Below, piece by piece: positions 31,046-39,329 of a stretch of 39,329 bases of DNA (position 1 is its first letter; each line of letters begins with the position of its first letter). Source of the stretch: Candidatus Micrarchaeaceae archaeon. GTDB taxonomy: Archaea; Micrarchaeota; Micrarchaeia; Micrarchaeales; Micrarchaeaceae. The translations under genes were made by a program, and so were the position numbers. The stretch is from NCBI GenBank assembly GCA_027310755.1, contig DAIDAE010000007.1:1-39329 (forward strand), written 5' to 3'. The notes beneath the pieces are model-generated. The model worked only from the letters and a program-made list of their open reading frames with translations. It ran no database searches and had not been told where the DNA came from.

Positions 31046-31426
31046 TCAACGGAGCTTGTTCTGCCCCTTCAGCCATTTTGATAGCTCCGTATGCAATGTG
31101 GATGCGCTTGTGTCGATGACCCTGACCCTCTGCGCCTGCGGGTAGCTTTCGTCCTTTACTTCAAGAACCGGTTTGTACTTGTCCATCACTGCAAACTGGA
31201 CCTCCAGCCAGTGGATCTTGCCTTCCATGTAGTCCCTGACTATGTCCCTCGTCCACGGCATCGAGCTGAACGTGAAAACCAGCCCGCCGCACCAGTACAG
31301 CGGCATCGTGCCAGCGGGTGTCACCCTGCTGCGCAGCAGGTCCTCCATCGGCACTGATATGTACTCATGAACTACTATCTCCTTCAACGGAGCATGGGTT
31401 ATTTTTATTCCATTTGTGTTTGCCAT
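31046..31426 (-). CDS. Unknown protein encoded between rpl37ae and rpoP
   Basis: A protein of 126 residues, soluble alpha/beta (IKITHAPLKEIVVHEYISVP, MPLYWCGGLVFTFSSMPW, DYMEGKIHWLEVQFAVMDKY, LHTELSKWLKG). I do not recognise it; it is not the KEOPS Pcc1 protein often found in this operon position. ATG 31426 has GTGAT seven bases upstream; ATG 31432 overlaps the L37Ae stop. Position within the exosome/proteasome superoperon suggests a role in RNA metabolism or ribosome assembly. Confidence 0.65.
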   Translation of the reverse strand: MANTNGIKITHAPLKEIVVHEYISVPMEDLLRSRVTPAGTMPLYWCGGLVFTFSSMPWTRDIVRDYMEGKIHWLEVQFAVMDKYKPVLEVKDESYPQAQRVRVIDTSASTLHTELSKWLKGQNKLR

Positions 31427-31431
31427 CAGCA

Positions 31432-31677
31432 TCACGCGCCCTTGTTTACAATATCATGTATCAGCCTTCTCGCCACTTCCCCTTCCGGCGTGGTCATGGT
31501 GTACGCTCCTCCCGCATAAGTGGCATTGCAGTGCCTGCATCTCCATATGCTGGTGCCAACCCTCCTAACCGAGGGCTTGCCGCAGGCCTCGCACTTGTAC
31601 TCCGCCTGCTTCTTCTGCTTGACGCCGAGCGCTCGCTTCCTTATGCTCGCCCCGTACCTTATGCTAGCGTTTGCCAT
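31432..31677 (-). CDS. rpl37ae: Large ribosomal subunit protein eL43 (L37Ae)
   Basis: A protein of 81 residues with a zinc ribbon: C29-x2-C32 and C47-x2-C50, framed by RYGASIRKRA and by TSIWRCRHCNATYAGGAY, both diagnostic of L37Ae. ATG 31677 is preferred (it lies after GATGATATT, like the rpoP start region). ATG 31692, overlapping the rrp42 stop by four bases, would add five residues. In archaea this gene typically follows rrp42, as here. Confidence 0.94.
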   Translation of the reverse strand: MANASIRYGASIRKRALGVKQKKQAEYKCEACGKPSVRRVGTSIWRCRHCNATYAGGAYTMTTPEGEVARRLIHDIVNKGA

Positions 31678-31688
31678 AATATCATCTA

Positions 31689-32468
31689 TCAATCTGGAGC
31701 TATCCGCTTCCTTATCTCGCTATATTTAGAGAGTGAAACATCTACTAAGCTTTCTATCTCTTTTGGGGAGAAGCTTCCGCCGAGGCCCTTCTGCATCGCC
31801 CTGATTACCTTTCCATCGTTTGTTATGGTGAGACGCGCACCGCTGGCCGCCTCTTCGTGTATGTTTGGATCCAGCATCAGCACGCCGTCCGCCTTTGCGA
31901 ATGTAGTCGATACGACATAGTTCTTAAGCTCAAGCGGCTTTGTCCTTTCCTCATACACTGCCTTTCCATCCTCGTACTTCGGCACCTTTGCGCTCGACAA
32001 CGCTGCCATGGCCGCGATCGTGCTCGCATCAAACAGGTTACCGTCATAGTTGAGAACATAAAGGTCTATGAAAACGCTCCACGCCTTTCCCTCTTCGATG
32101 AATAGCTTGGTGAGGTCTATGCACTCTGCCGCGCGTATCCCCCTGTCTACGACTCTCGCAAGCTCGACAGATTCAGGGCTCGGAGGCCCACTTTCGAATT
32201 CCGGGTGCGCAAGCTGCAGCAGCTCGGACGAGACCATAAGGTTGCCCTGGTCCGGTGTGTCCTCCATCGGCTCCTCCACTTGCAGCTTCACCCCTGCGAG
32301 GACGCGGGTTGCGCCCAGGTCCACCTGCGCAGACCCTTCGGCATGCGATATGACATTTGGGATTATGGTTATGTTCCTGAAATCGAACATTCCCCTTCCG
32401 TCCTCCCTGGTCCCTTTCGCAATCAGTTCCTTTACATAGTGGCTTTTTACAATATCTAGTCCTTCCAT
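31689..32468 (-). CDS. rrp42: Exosome complex subunit Rrp42
   Basis: A protein of 259 residues, RNase PH fold, the catalytically inactive partner of Rrp41 in the archaeal exosome hexamer. Seen: GTREDGRGMFDFRNI, GSAQVDLGATRVLAGVKLQV, ALSSAKVPKYEDGK and LMLDPNIHEEAASGARLTIT. The phosphate-binding arginine pair and catalytic aspartates of Rrp41 are not present in the expected positions. ATG 32468 follows the rrp41 stop and has GGTG six bases upstream; ATG 32480 overlaps rrp41. Confidence 0.95.
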   Translation of the reverse strand: MEGLDIVKSHYVKELIAKGTREDGRGMFDFRNITIIPNVISHAEGSAQVDLGATRVLAGVKLQVEEPMEDTPDQGNLMVSSELLQLAHPEFESGPPSPESVELARVVDRGIRAAECIDLTKLFIEEGKAWSVFIDLYVLNYDGNLFDASTIAAMAALSSAKVPKYEDGKAVYEERTKPLELKNYVVSTTFAKADGVLMLDPNIHEEAASGARLTITNDGKVIRAMQKGLGGSFSPKEIESLVDVSLSKYSEIRKRIAPD

Positions 32469-32469
32469 T

Positions 32470-33228
32470 TCAAACACCATTTTCGCTGCCTTTTATGTCA
32501 GCTTCTGTTTTTTTATACGTCTCCTGAAGCGCGGCCTTCTGTATGGCTGTTATTTTCTTCCCTGCTTCTATTGCCATTGCCATGCCTCTCTTCATCTCCT
32601 CCTTGGTGAGGTTGCCGTCCATCTGCAAGAGCAGGAGCTCGCCATTCCTTGGCGCTATTGCCATTGGCATGTCGCATTCCGAATAGTTGTCCTCTATCAT
32701 GTTGAGGTCAAGTATAAGCTCCCCGTCCGTCTTTCCAAACGATACCGCGTATATGAGATCCTTCATATGTATTCCGGCATTAGCGAGCGCGACTGCTGCC
32801 GCCGTTATCCCGGCCGCTCTTGTCCCGCCATCGCTTTGAAGTATTTCTATGAAGATGTCTATCTCGCTGCCAGGGAAATCGTTGAGCATTACTACGCTTT
32901 CGAACGCTTCCCTTGTGACCTTTGAGATTTCCGTGGCCCTCCTGTTCGGCCCGCTTCTTCCATGCTCTCCCATTGATGAGAAGGGAGCCATCTGGTACTT
33001 GCACTTGATTATCGCTTTTACAGGATCCTGCACATGCTTCGGCATCGCCTCCTTCGGTCCGTAAACGGCGGCGAGCACCCTGTTATCACCCCATTCAAGG
33101 TATGCCGAGCCGTCCGCATTCTTCAATACGGATGCCTGTATCTTGATGGGCCTGAGTTCGTTAAGTGCCCTGCCGTCCAGTCTTTTGCCGTCAACGATCA
33201 GTTGCGGCTTGTTTGCTTTGCTTGCCAT
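32470..33228 (-). CDS. rrp41: Exosome complex exonuclease Rrp41
   Basis: A protein of 252 residues, RNase PH fold, the catalytic phosphorolytic subunit. KRLDGRALNELRPI; RSGPNRRATEISKV (RNA- and phosphate-binding Arg pair); SDGGTRAAGITAAAVAL (phosphate loop); ILDLNMIEDNYSECDMPMA with the two catalytic acidic positions. It degrades RNA 3'-5' and can add A-rich tails. Start ATG 33228 with GTGAT five bases upstream. Situated between rrp4 and rrp42 as in most archaea. Confidence 0.96.
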   Translation of the reverse strand: MASKANKPQLIVDGKRLDGRALNELRPIKIQASVLKNADGSAYLEWGDNRVLAAVYGPKEAMPKHVQDPVKAIIKCKYQMAPFSSMGEHGRSGPNRRATEISKVTREAFESVVMLNDFPGSEIDIFIEILQSDGGTRAAGITAAAVALANAGIHMKDLIYAVSFGKTDGELILDLNMIEDNYSECDMPMAIAPRNGELLLLQMDGNLTKEEMKRGMAMAIEAGKKITAIQKAALQETYKKTEADIKGSENGV

Positions 33229-33232
33229 AAAA

Positions 33233-33862
33233 TCACGCTATTTCTTTGTTTGTTCCTCCAACCTGCCGGGTATCCAGCAGTTTTTTTATTCGCTCTGTTA
33301 AGCCTGATGTGTGTGCCTCGTCCTCTATTTTCCTTATCGCCATTGTAGCAAGTGCAATGTCCCCGCCCTTCAGCCAGACTATGCCGTTGTTCCCGACGAT
33401 TATGTTCGACTTCGTAATCGAGGCAATCTGCATTATCATCGTATTGGCCTTGCCGATTATTCTCGGCACCTTGGTCGCCTTTACGTCTAGCAGGGTGCCC
33501 CCGTAGAGCGTCCTCGGCCTCCAAAGTATAACCGTTTTCCTGTTTTCTATGTCCTTGACTTCCGCCTGCACGACATCCCCCAGCTTATAGGTTTGCCTGT
33601 CATACTTGCTGCCTATCAGTATCGCCCTGCCGTAGAATGAAAGGTCGACCTCATAGACCTGGTTCCTTGAATTTGTTATTATTCCGATCACAACCTCATC
33701 TGTTCTCGGGCTCCATGCACCCTCGAGCGCAACAAGGCTGCCTTTCTCGCTATCAAAAAGCCCCATCACCTCAGCATACGTCTTTCCATTTTCAACATAG
33801 GAGTTATCCATCCTCATGGGTTTGTCAAAAATCACGTCACCGGGCATAACAATTTCCTTCAC
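33233..33862 (-). CDS. rrp4: Exosome RNA-binding cap subunit Rrp4
   Basis: A protein of 209 residues: N-terminal domain (VMPGDVIFDK), S1 domain (~60-135; NQVYEVDLSFYGRAILI) and KH domain (~140-205; KVPRIIGKANTMIMQIA..NGIVWLKGG). It caps the Rrp41/42 ring and threads RNA into it. Start GTG 33862 lies after GTGATGAT; ATG 33847 (MPGDVIF) is a plausible shorter start. It is four bases upstream of rrp41. Confidence 0.94.
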   Translation of the reverse strand: MKEIVMPGDVIFDKPMRMDNSYVENGKTYAEVMGLFDSEKGSLVALEGAWSPRTDEVVIGIITNSRNQVYEVDLSFYGRAILIGSKYDRQTYKLGDVVQAEVKDIENRKTVILWRPRTLYGGTLLDVKATKVPRIIGKANTMIMQIASITKSNIIVGNNGIVWLKGGDIALATMAIRKIEDEAHTSGLTERIKKLLDTRQVGGTNKEIA

Positions 33863-33887
33863 ATCATCACTCTTTCGATTTGTTTGT

Positions 33888-34571
33888 TTATTGCAATATC
33901 TTTGTCAGTACCTTTCCCTGCGTCAGCTTGTTTATCTTGTCAAAGAATTCTCCCTGCAGTCCGGCTGGGAACTCCACAACCGCCTTCAGGCTTCCATTTC
34001 CTTGCCATTCGTCAGATTTCATGCCATACTGCTTCAATATGCCGAAACTCCTGTTCGCGTATTCAGCCGGCACCACCACCTCCATTTTTACCGTGGTAAA
34101 CTTGAGCGGCAGTATGGGCCTGAGCTTGTCCACGACTATTTCGACCTGCTCCGGCACGCTCTTGAACGGGTCGACGGAAACCCTTGCCTCCTTCATCGCG
34201 TTTTCCACCCTCAATGGCGGGTTTGGTGCGTTGGTCCTTGGATCTATTGAATTCTTTGCAATCATCTCTATTATCTGCTTCCTTTTGTCTTCGGCAAGCC
34301 TTGCCCGCTGTTCTGTTGTTATGGGCACATCCCCCTTCTTCAGCATTATGTCAGCGACCTTGGCCACCTCTACGGTCCCAAAAGCCTTCTTCAGCTTTTC
34401 ATCGCTTGCCTTTTCCCCCTTGCCGGCATCCTTGAATATGTCCTCTGCCTCAAGCACGCTGAGCGGATCGGTCCGCTTGCCAGTAATGTATTCGTAGGCC
34501 ATGTCGGAATTGACAAGGATCTCGAATTCGTCCCCGGCATGTTTGTATTTCACTATGACTGTCTTAGACAT
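33888..34571 (-). CDS. Ribosome maturation protein SBDS (Sdo1)
   Basis: A protein of 227 residues with the three SBDS domains: FYSH domain (VIVKYKHAGDEFEILVN, YITGKRTDPLSVLEAEDIFKDAGKGEKAS), the helical domain (TEQRARLAEDKRKQIIEMIAKNSIDPRTN..PPLRVENAM) and the C-terminal ferredoxin-like domain. SBDS frees aIF6 from the 50S subunit to make it translation-competent. ATG 34571. Located between psmA and rrp4, the standard archaeal arrangement. Confidence 0.95.
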   Translation of the reverse strand: MSKTVIVKYKHAGDEFEILVNSDMAYEYITGKRTDPLSVLEAEDIFKDAGKGEKASDEKLKKAFGTVEVAKVADIMLKKGDVPITTEQRARLAEDKRKQIIEMIAKNSIDPRTNAPNPPLRVENAMKEARVSVDPFKSVPEQVEIVVDKLRPILPLKFTTVKMEVVVPAEYANRSFGILKQYGMKSDEWQGNGSLKAVVEFPAGLQGEFFDKINKLTQGKVLTKILQ

Positions 34572-34595
34572 TTTTCCACTTTCAGAGAAGGAGCA

Positions 34596-35291
34596 TTAAA
34601 TGTACTGGTCAATTTCGCTAGCATTCAGCAGCTTGAATCCCTCTTTCTTTGATATTATAGACATGTCTACATTGTCCCGGGTCAGTTTCTGCTCGGACGC
34701 CTTTTTCAAAACGCCCATGCCTAGTTTTATTGCATCATCTACCTCCATTCCGTCCTTGTACTCTTTTGTAAGTATATCCTGCGCCACCTGTTTTCCGGAT
34801 CCTATTGCATCGGCTTTGTATCCCAGGAAAGATGCACCCGCGTCTATCTCGTACAGCTTTGGGTACTTGTCGTATCCCCCAAGCAACAGGGAGATCGCGT
34901 AAGGCCTTATGCCTCCGTACTGGGTTGCCACCTGCATCTCTTCTGCAATTTCCCTCGCGGTCGTTTCAACCGATTCCGTTTCGTCATAGACCATCCTGTG
35001 CGACTGGGTCTTGTGCCTCATTATGTTGACAAGGTGAAGGCCATCGGATACAAGGCCAGAGTAGGTTGCCCCTATCTTAGCGTCGATCTTGAAAATCTTT
35101 TGGACAGTGCTAGGTATTGCAAGAGGCTCCATGACATTCTTGTGCGCTATAAGGACCACCGCGTCCTCCGCTATCAGGCCTACTGATGTGGCCCCGCGTC
35201 TTACCGCCTCTCTTGCATAGTCCACCTGGAAAAGCCTTCCGTCCGGGCTGAACATTACTCCCCTGTCATACGCTTGCACGTTTGGTAACAT
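34596..35291 (-). CDS. psmA: Proteasome subunit alpha
   Basis: A protein of 231 residues. The alpha-specific N-terminal helix motif YDRGVMFSPDGRLFQVDYARE identifies it against beta subunits; there is no propeptide or catalytic Thr. Alpha rings gate the 20S core and dock the regulatory ATPase. ATG 35291 has AGGTG six bases upstream. It is the first gene of the superoperon; the beta subunit is not in this window. Confidence 0.96.
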   Translation of the reverse strand: MLPNVQAYDRGVMFSPDGRLFQVDYAREAVRRGATSVGLIAEDAVVLIAHKNVMEPLAIPSTVQKIFKIDAKIGATYSGLVSDGLHLVNIMRHKTQSHRMVYDETESVETTAREIAEEMQVATQYGGIRPYAISLLLGGYDKYPKLYEIDAGASFLGYKADAIGSGKQVAQDILTKEYKDGMEVDDAIKLGMGVLKKASEQKLTRDNVDMSIISKKEGFKLLNASEIDQYI

Positions 35292-35489
35292 TTATTGCAC
35301 CTGTTTTAACGCTATGATGATTTCTGATAGGCCAAGATTGCCTACACAGAATATAAATCGACACTTTTCAGTGGTACGATACATTCCTTTCTCTGATACT
35401 ACTATTCTGGAATTAAGGTTTAAAAGCCTTCGCTTGGCCACACGACAGAACATCTCCCATGCAACACCGGTGGGCTAGGAAAGGTATTT

Positions 35490-36407
35490 ATGGCTTTTTT
35501 GAACAGTGAGTCTGATCAGATGCGGCGTCCACACGCGTTCAAAGCACAGTCCGCAATGGAGTACCTCATGACCTACGGTTGGGCCATTCTTATAATAGCG
35601 GTTATGCTTGCCGCCTTGTATAACCTGGGCATCTTCAGCAGCACCTTCTTCGTCCCAAAGGTTCCCCCTGGTTCGTGTCAGGTGCTTAAAGTTGGGAGCG
35701 GAAGCGCGCAGGACATATCCATAGAGGGAACATGCAGCGGCCAGCTGCCCCAGTATGTCGGCTCATTCAGCGGCGGCGGCTATATCGGCATAGCGGCGCC
35801 GAGCTCCATGCCTTCGAAATCAACCTTCACGATAAGCGCATGGGCGGACTACTTCCCCCCGTCGAATTGCAATTGGGGCAATATAGTGGAGACCAACCAA
35901 TTTGACTTTGAAAAGGCCGGCCTGACCGGCACGTGCTCAGGCACCATAATACGGTTCATACCCTCGATAGACGGTGGCTTCGTGGCCTCATCCGCTTTTG
36001 GATTCCCGATGAACAAGTGGAACTTTATTACTGTTACGGTAAACGCAGTCAGCACGGTGCTTTACGTGAACGGCACTGCTGTGGAGACCGCCTCTGGCAT
36101 GTCCAACTCTTTGGCGATAAACGGTATCCGAATAGGGATGGCCGGCCTAACAGGTATAGGATACTCTGATGGTTGGACCGGCTACATCTCCAACGTCCAG
36201 ATCTACAATACTTCGCTTTCACCCAGCGAAGTTAATGCATTATATCTTGAGGGAATAGGCGGCGCACCCATAAATCCGCAATACATTGTAGGGTGGTGGC
36301 CCCTCAATGGGAATGCGCAGGACTACTCAGGAAACAACAACAATGGGCAGCCGAACACAGGTCTATCGTATAGCAGCTTTTGGACCAATGGATACACGGC
36401 CCCCTAG
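35490..36407 (+). CDS. Class III signal peptide LamG-domain surface protein, copy 6 (mosaic)
   Basis: A protein of 305 residues: signal (FKAQSAMEYLMTYGW), pilin helix, then a clearly different stem (FFVPKVPPGSCQVLKV..GTCSGQLPQY, still two Cys), variable LamG core, and a closing/tail region almost identical in DNA to copy 5 ten kilobases away. The 5' half is therefore divergent and the 3' end recently shared, which points to gene conversion. ATG 35490 (after AGGAAAGG) or ATG 35520. The stop adjoins the convergent gyrA stop. A 198-bp gap before it holds only promoter sequence for psmA and this gene. Confidence 0.86.
   Translation: MAFLNSESDQMRRPHAFKAQSAMEYLMTYGWAILIIAVMLAALYNLGIFSSTFFVPKVPPGSCQVLKVGSGSAQDISIEGTCSGQLPQYVGSFSGGGYIGIAAPSSMPSKSTFTISAWADYFPPSNCNWGNIVETNQFDFEKAGLTGTCSGTIIRFIPSIDGGFVASSAFGFPMNKWNFITVTVNAVSTVLYVNGTAVETASGMSNSLAINGIRIGMAGLTGIGYSDGWTGYISNVQIYNTSLSPSEVNALYLEGIGGAPINPQYIVGWWPLNGNAQDYSGNNNNGQPNTGLSYSSFWTNGYTAP
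36183..36300 (+). repeat. 3'-block repeat B, copy 2 (118 bp)
   Basis: Partner of 25693-25810 (same strand, offset 10,490 bp) with three synonymous differences. Confidence 0.88.
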
Positions 36408-39329
36408 CTAGACCAGCTGCGCGTCGACGACAGAAGTGCCCTTGTCAACCTTCATCAGCCTGACTCCAGAAGCACTCCTCCCTGTTTTTCTTATCTCAGA
36501 TACAGGGAACTGGATTGTCAGGCCCTTCGAGTTGATGAGCAGCACCTCTGAGGAGGCCTCAACTATCAGGGACTTTACGACATTTCCCGTCTTCTCGTTC
36601 ACCTTCAGGTTCCTGACCCCCTTTCCGCCCCTGTGCTGCAGCCTGTATTCCTCCAGTGCGGTCACCTTTCCGAAGCCATTCTGCGATATTGTTGCTATGA
36701 GATCGGTTTCCTTTGCCTGCAGCAGGTTGACTATCTCATCATCATGGCCGAGCTTCATTCCCCTCACGCCATAGGCGTTCCTTCCCATTGACCTTATGTC
36801 AGCCTCCTTGAACCGGAGAGATTTCCCCTTCTTCGAAGCAACGAATATGTCTGATTTGCCATCCGATATGCAGACGTCCGCCAGGGAGTCCCCTTCTTCT
36901 ATCGGAATTGCTATAATCCCATTCGCCCTCGGCCTTGAGAATTTCTCTCCCATAACCCTCTTTATTGTGCCCTTCCTTGTTATGAACGTCAGGAAGCTCT
37001 GTGCAAACGTCCTGGTGTTGACAAGCCTCTCAATATTTTCGCCCTCCCCCAGCTGCACCAAGTTCACCGCAGCCTTTCCCCCTCCATACCTTGTGGCTTC
37101 CGGCACCTGCCAGGCCCTCAGCCAGTAAGCCCTGCCCTTGTTGGTCAGCGCAAGGAGATAGTCCTTAGACATGCAGAACGATATCTGCTTTACGGCGTCG
37201 CCTTCGTGGAGCTCTATGGCTATTATCCCTTTTCCTCCCCTTCCCTGTGACCTGTACACGCTTGTCGGCATTCTCTTGATATAATTATTCTTTGTGAGTA
37301 TAACTGTAGTTTCTTCGTCAGTGATCAGGTCCTCGTTCTGTATCTCTTCTATTTCCGTTTGCTCTATCACGGTCCTCCTGTCGCGTCCGTATTTCTCCTT
37401 AATCTCCTTCGTCTCGTCCTTTATGATCTGGAAGACCCTGGTCTCGTTTGCGAGTATCTCGCCATAGTTATTTATGTTTCCTATAAGCTCCTTCCTCTCA
37501 CCCTCCAGCGACCCGCTCTCCAGGCTGGTAAGCTTGCTGAGCTTCATGTCCAAGATCGCATTCGCCTGCTTTTCGCTGATCCCATAATTCTTTATGAGGT
37601 TTGCCCGGGCATCTTTTGTGTCAGAGCTTTCCTTTATAGTCGCCACAACCTCGTTTATGTGGGTTATTGCGATAAGGAGCCCTTCCACAATGTGCAGGCG
37701 CTCGGTGGCAACGTCGAGGTCGTACTTCGTCCTGTTCTTTATTACCTCAACCCTGTGATCGACAAATATTTTGATAAATTGCCTTAGGTTTAGCGTCATC
37801 AGGCTGGTCTTCAGCACCGCTATATTGGCTACATGCAAAGTAATCTGGAGCGGTGTATGCATGTAGAGCGTGTTCAGCACGGTATCCGCGTTCGCGTCTT
37901 TCCTGAGCTCTATTACTACCCTGACGCCCTCCTTTCCGCTTTCGTCCCTCAGGTCGCTTATGCCCTGGATTTTTTTATCCTTTACGAGCTCTGCAATCTT
38001 CTGCACAAGCTGCGCCTTGTTGACGGTATATGGTATCTCCTTGATCACGATGGAGTTCTTGTTTTTGCCCTCCTCGGTCACGGTCTTGCCCCTTACGGTG
38101 CACGCCCCCCTTCCCGTCAGGTACGATGAAGCGAGCGCGTTGTTGTAGAAGACCGTGCCGCCGGTCGGGAAGTCTGGCCCCTTTATGTACTGGAGGAGCT
38201 CCTGCGGCGTAATATTCTGGTTGTCCACATAAGCCGTTACTGCGTCACAGACCTCCCTCAGGTTGTGCGGCATTATGTTTGTCGCGACTCCCACCGCGAT
38301 TCCCGAACTGCCGTTAAGCAAAAGATTAGGAACCTTCGCAGGCAGCACGACGGGTTCCTCCTCTGTATTATCAAAGTTTGGAACAAATGGCACAGCTTTC
38401 TTATTCAGATCTGCCAGCATCTCCTCCGCCAGCTTCTCCAGTCTTACCTCGGTGTAACGCGCGGCGGCGGGCGGATCCCCGTCGATCGAGCCCATATTTC
38501 CCTGACCTTGCACGAGCGTATGATTCATCGAAAAGTACTGTGCCATTCTGATTAGCGTATCGTAGGCGGCGATGTCTCCATGCGGGTGGAATTTTCCTAT
38601 GCAGTTATGGGATATCATTCCATTTGCAATAAACTCATGTTCACCCTCCACACCGATATCATAAGTTATTTCTTCATCAATTTCTTCTATGCTTATTAAC
38701 GGTGCGAAATTAATTTTGTCCTTTATTATTGCATTTAAAAATTGCGAGAGTCCAGAATTTATTTTTTGCAATTTATTTTGAATTCCCCATTCTATTATTT
38801 GGGTAGCATGCAATTGCAAAGATCTTAAATTAGAGCTGTATCTAATCTTTGTTCCGTTTAGATATTTTATCCCCTCTCTAAACTTCTTTCCTTCGGCATC
38901 AAGATACCAGCCACTTCCGATATGTTGAGTGCCCGGCTCTCCAAATATTTTCTCTGCAGCCCAGGGTATGATATCAAAATCAGATTGTTTTATTTTGTGC
39001 AAAAGGAGCAAGTTTGCGCGAGCGCCCTTATTTTTCTCTTTAAGCTCCAATCCCGCAGCAAGGCGCTGTGCATTAATCCCAGCAAATTCTAAACTAAATG
39101 AGTCATGTAAATGAACTTTCCTCCCGAGGATATAATCTTCTTTAGCTCTTTTAATTTCATACTTTTGCCCATGTATATTGAAATGCTGTAAAAGTATTAT
39201 TAACTGATTTGCCATTTGTCCAGAAATGGTAGCATACTCGATAACATCTCTCTTTTTATGTACGTGACCATCACCGTCAATTAAACCGCTAAGAAATGCA
39301 AATATTACTTTTTTAGGGCTATTAAATAT
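36408..39329 (-). CDS. gyrA: DNA gyrase subunit A, intein-containing (5' end beyond window)
   Basis: The frame is open to the window edge, so the N-terminal extein and most of the intein N-terminus are outside. The visible C-extein (from 38603) begins [22 protein letters not shown]. It carries the catalytic Tyr in [10 protein letters not shown] 49 residues later, the coiled-coil gate domain and a six-bladed C-terminal pinwheel with the GyrA-box SQGRGGKG (and QHRGGKG in a later blade), so it is GyrA rather than ParC or an archaeal topoisomerase VI. It would introduce negative supercoils with GyrB. Gyrase in archaea is of bacterial origin. The stop abuts the LamG copy 6 stop. Confidence 0.95.
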   Translation of the reverse strand: MFNSPKKVIFAFLSGLIDGDGHVHKKRDVIEYATISGQMANQLIILLQHFNIHGQKYEIKRAKEDYILGRKVHLHDSFSLEFAGINAQRLAAGLELKEKNKGARANLLLLHKIKQSDFDIIPWAAEKIFGEPGTQHIGSGWYLDAEGKKFREGIKYLNGTKIRYSSNLRSLQLHATQIIEWGIQNKLQKINSGLSQFLNAIIKDKINFAPLISIEEIDEEITYDIGVEGEHEFIANGMISHNCIGKFHPHGDIAAYDTLIRMAQYFSMNHTLVQGQGNMGSIDGDPPAAARYTEVRLEKLAEEMLADLNKKAVPFVPNFDNTEEEPVVLPAKVPNLLLNGSSGIAVGVATNIMPHNLREVCDAVTAYVDNQNITPQELLQYIKGPDFPTGGTVFYNNALASSYLTGRGACTVRGKTVTEEGKNKNSIVIKEIPYTVNKAQLVQKIAELVKDKKIQGISDLRDESGKEGVRVVIELRKDANADTVLNTLYMHTPLQITLHVANIAVLKTSLMTLNLRQFIKIFVDHRVEVIKNRTKYDLDVATERLHIVEGLLIAITHINEVVATIKESSDTKDARANLIKNYGISEKQANAILDMKLSKLTSLESGSLEGERKELIGNINNYGEILANETRVFQIIKDETKEIKEKYGRDRRTVIEQTEIEEIQNEDLITDEETTVILTKNNYIKRMPTSVYRSQGRGGKGIIAIELHEGDAVKQISFCMSKDYLLALTNKGRAYWLRAWQVPEATRYGGGKAAVNLVQLGEGENIERLVNTRTFAQSFLTFITRKGTIKRVMGEKFSRPRANGIIAIPIEEGDSLADVCISDGKSDIFVASKKGKSLRFKEADIRSMGRNAYGVRGMKLGHDDEIVNLLQAKETDLIATISQNGFGKVTALEEYRLQHRGGKGVRNLKVNEKTGNVVKSLIVEASSEVLLINSKGLTIQFPVSEIRKTGRSASGVRLMKVDKGTSVVDAQLV
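38604..39329 (-). mobile_element. Intein with LAGLIDADG homing endonuclease in gyrA (partial)
   Basis: The C-terminal splice block is clear: [18 protein letters not shown] then ISHN, followed by Cys+1 of the extein (CIGKFHPHG). At the window edge the frame contains [13 protein letters not shown], a LAGLIDADG motif. The DNA is visibly more AT-rich than the flanking gyrA extein, as expected for a mobile insert. At least 242 residues are present; the N-terminal splice block lies outside. Confidence 0.9.

Noticed and set aside
31318-31920. A 200-codon plus-strand ORF opposite rpl37ae and rrp42
   Set aside because: Shadow of two well-recognised genes on the minus strand; no domain.
36408-38603. 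Alternative call ParC/topoisomerase IV subunit A
   Set aside because: The GyrA-box (SQGRGGKG) and complete pinwheel favour GyrA.
1-39329. CRISPR arrays, transposases, rRNA genes or a replication origin
   Set aside because: Looked for on both strands; no regularly spaced direct repeats other than the vapBC operator, and no transposase or rRNA sequence was found.

Overview
The window is archaeal chromosome, most consistent with a small-genome DPANN lineage such as Micrarchaeota (ARMAN-like). That assignment is an inference. It rests on a TBP-family protein, a histone, RpoP, an exosome/proteasome superoperon, SRP54, a geranylgeranyl reductase-type flavoprotein, class III (archaeal pilin) signal peptides, an intron-containing tRNA, TATA boxes about 26 bp upstream of many starts (leaderless transcripts), and a bacterial-type gyrase A. 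Both window ends cut a gene: an AAA/DUF4143 ATPase on the left and an intein-bearing gyrA on the right.

Layout. 1-0.75 kb: ATPase C-terminus. 0.95-9.7 kb: a compact nuoHIJKLMN operon (membrane arm of complex I plus the 2x[4Fe-4S] subunit), bracketed by two oppositely oriented pilin-LamG surface genes. 9.8-13.2 kb: flavoprotein reductase, divergent single-repeat TBP, an unknown gene and a GT4 glycosyltransferase. 13.3-16.7 kb: vapBC toxin-antitoxin with a repeat operator, running directly into srp54, a small membrane protein and a DRG-type GTPase. 16.9-23.2 kb: two unknown genes, tRNA-Arg(UCU) with a 36-nt intron, TatD nuclease, a DUF929 thioredoxin-like protein with a 4-TM partner, a V4R-like protein and secY. 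23.2-25.9 kb: three head-to-tail pilin-LamG cassettes, one intact, one with a nonsense codon and one frameshifted. 25.9-30.9 kb: L41e, a glycosylation-rich surface protein, hisS, thioredoxin, histone, a zinc-ribbon protein, a PRC-barrel protein and a small membrane protein. 30.9-35.3 kb, minus strand: psmA-SBDS-rrp4-rrp41-rrp42-rpl37ae-unknown-rpoP. 35.5-39.3 kb: a sixth pilin-LamG gene, then gyrA with an intein.

Two things stand out. First, the TBP gene encodes only one of the two repeats of a TBP saddle, yet it keeps the intercalating Phe pair, the Asn and the Thr of a complete half-site. A homodimeric TBP, or a partner for another TBP, is therefore possible. Second, the pilin-LamG family (six members here) has near-constant ends, a hypervariable centre, tandem copies, disabled copies and mosaic tracts shared over 10 kb. 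That is the pattern expected for a recombining, diversifying surface-fibre system. Its LamG fold also appears permuted: the usual LamG opening motif lies at the C-terminus of every member.
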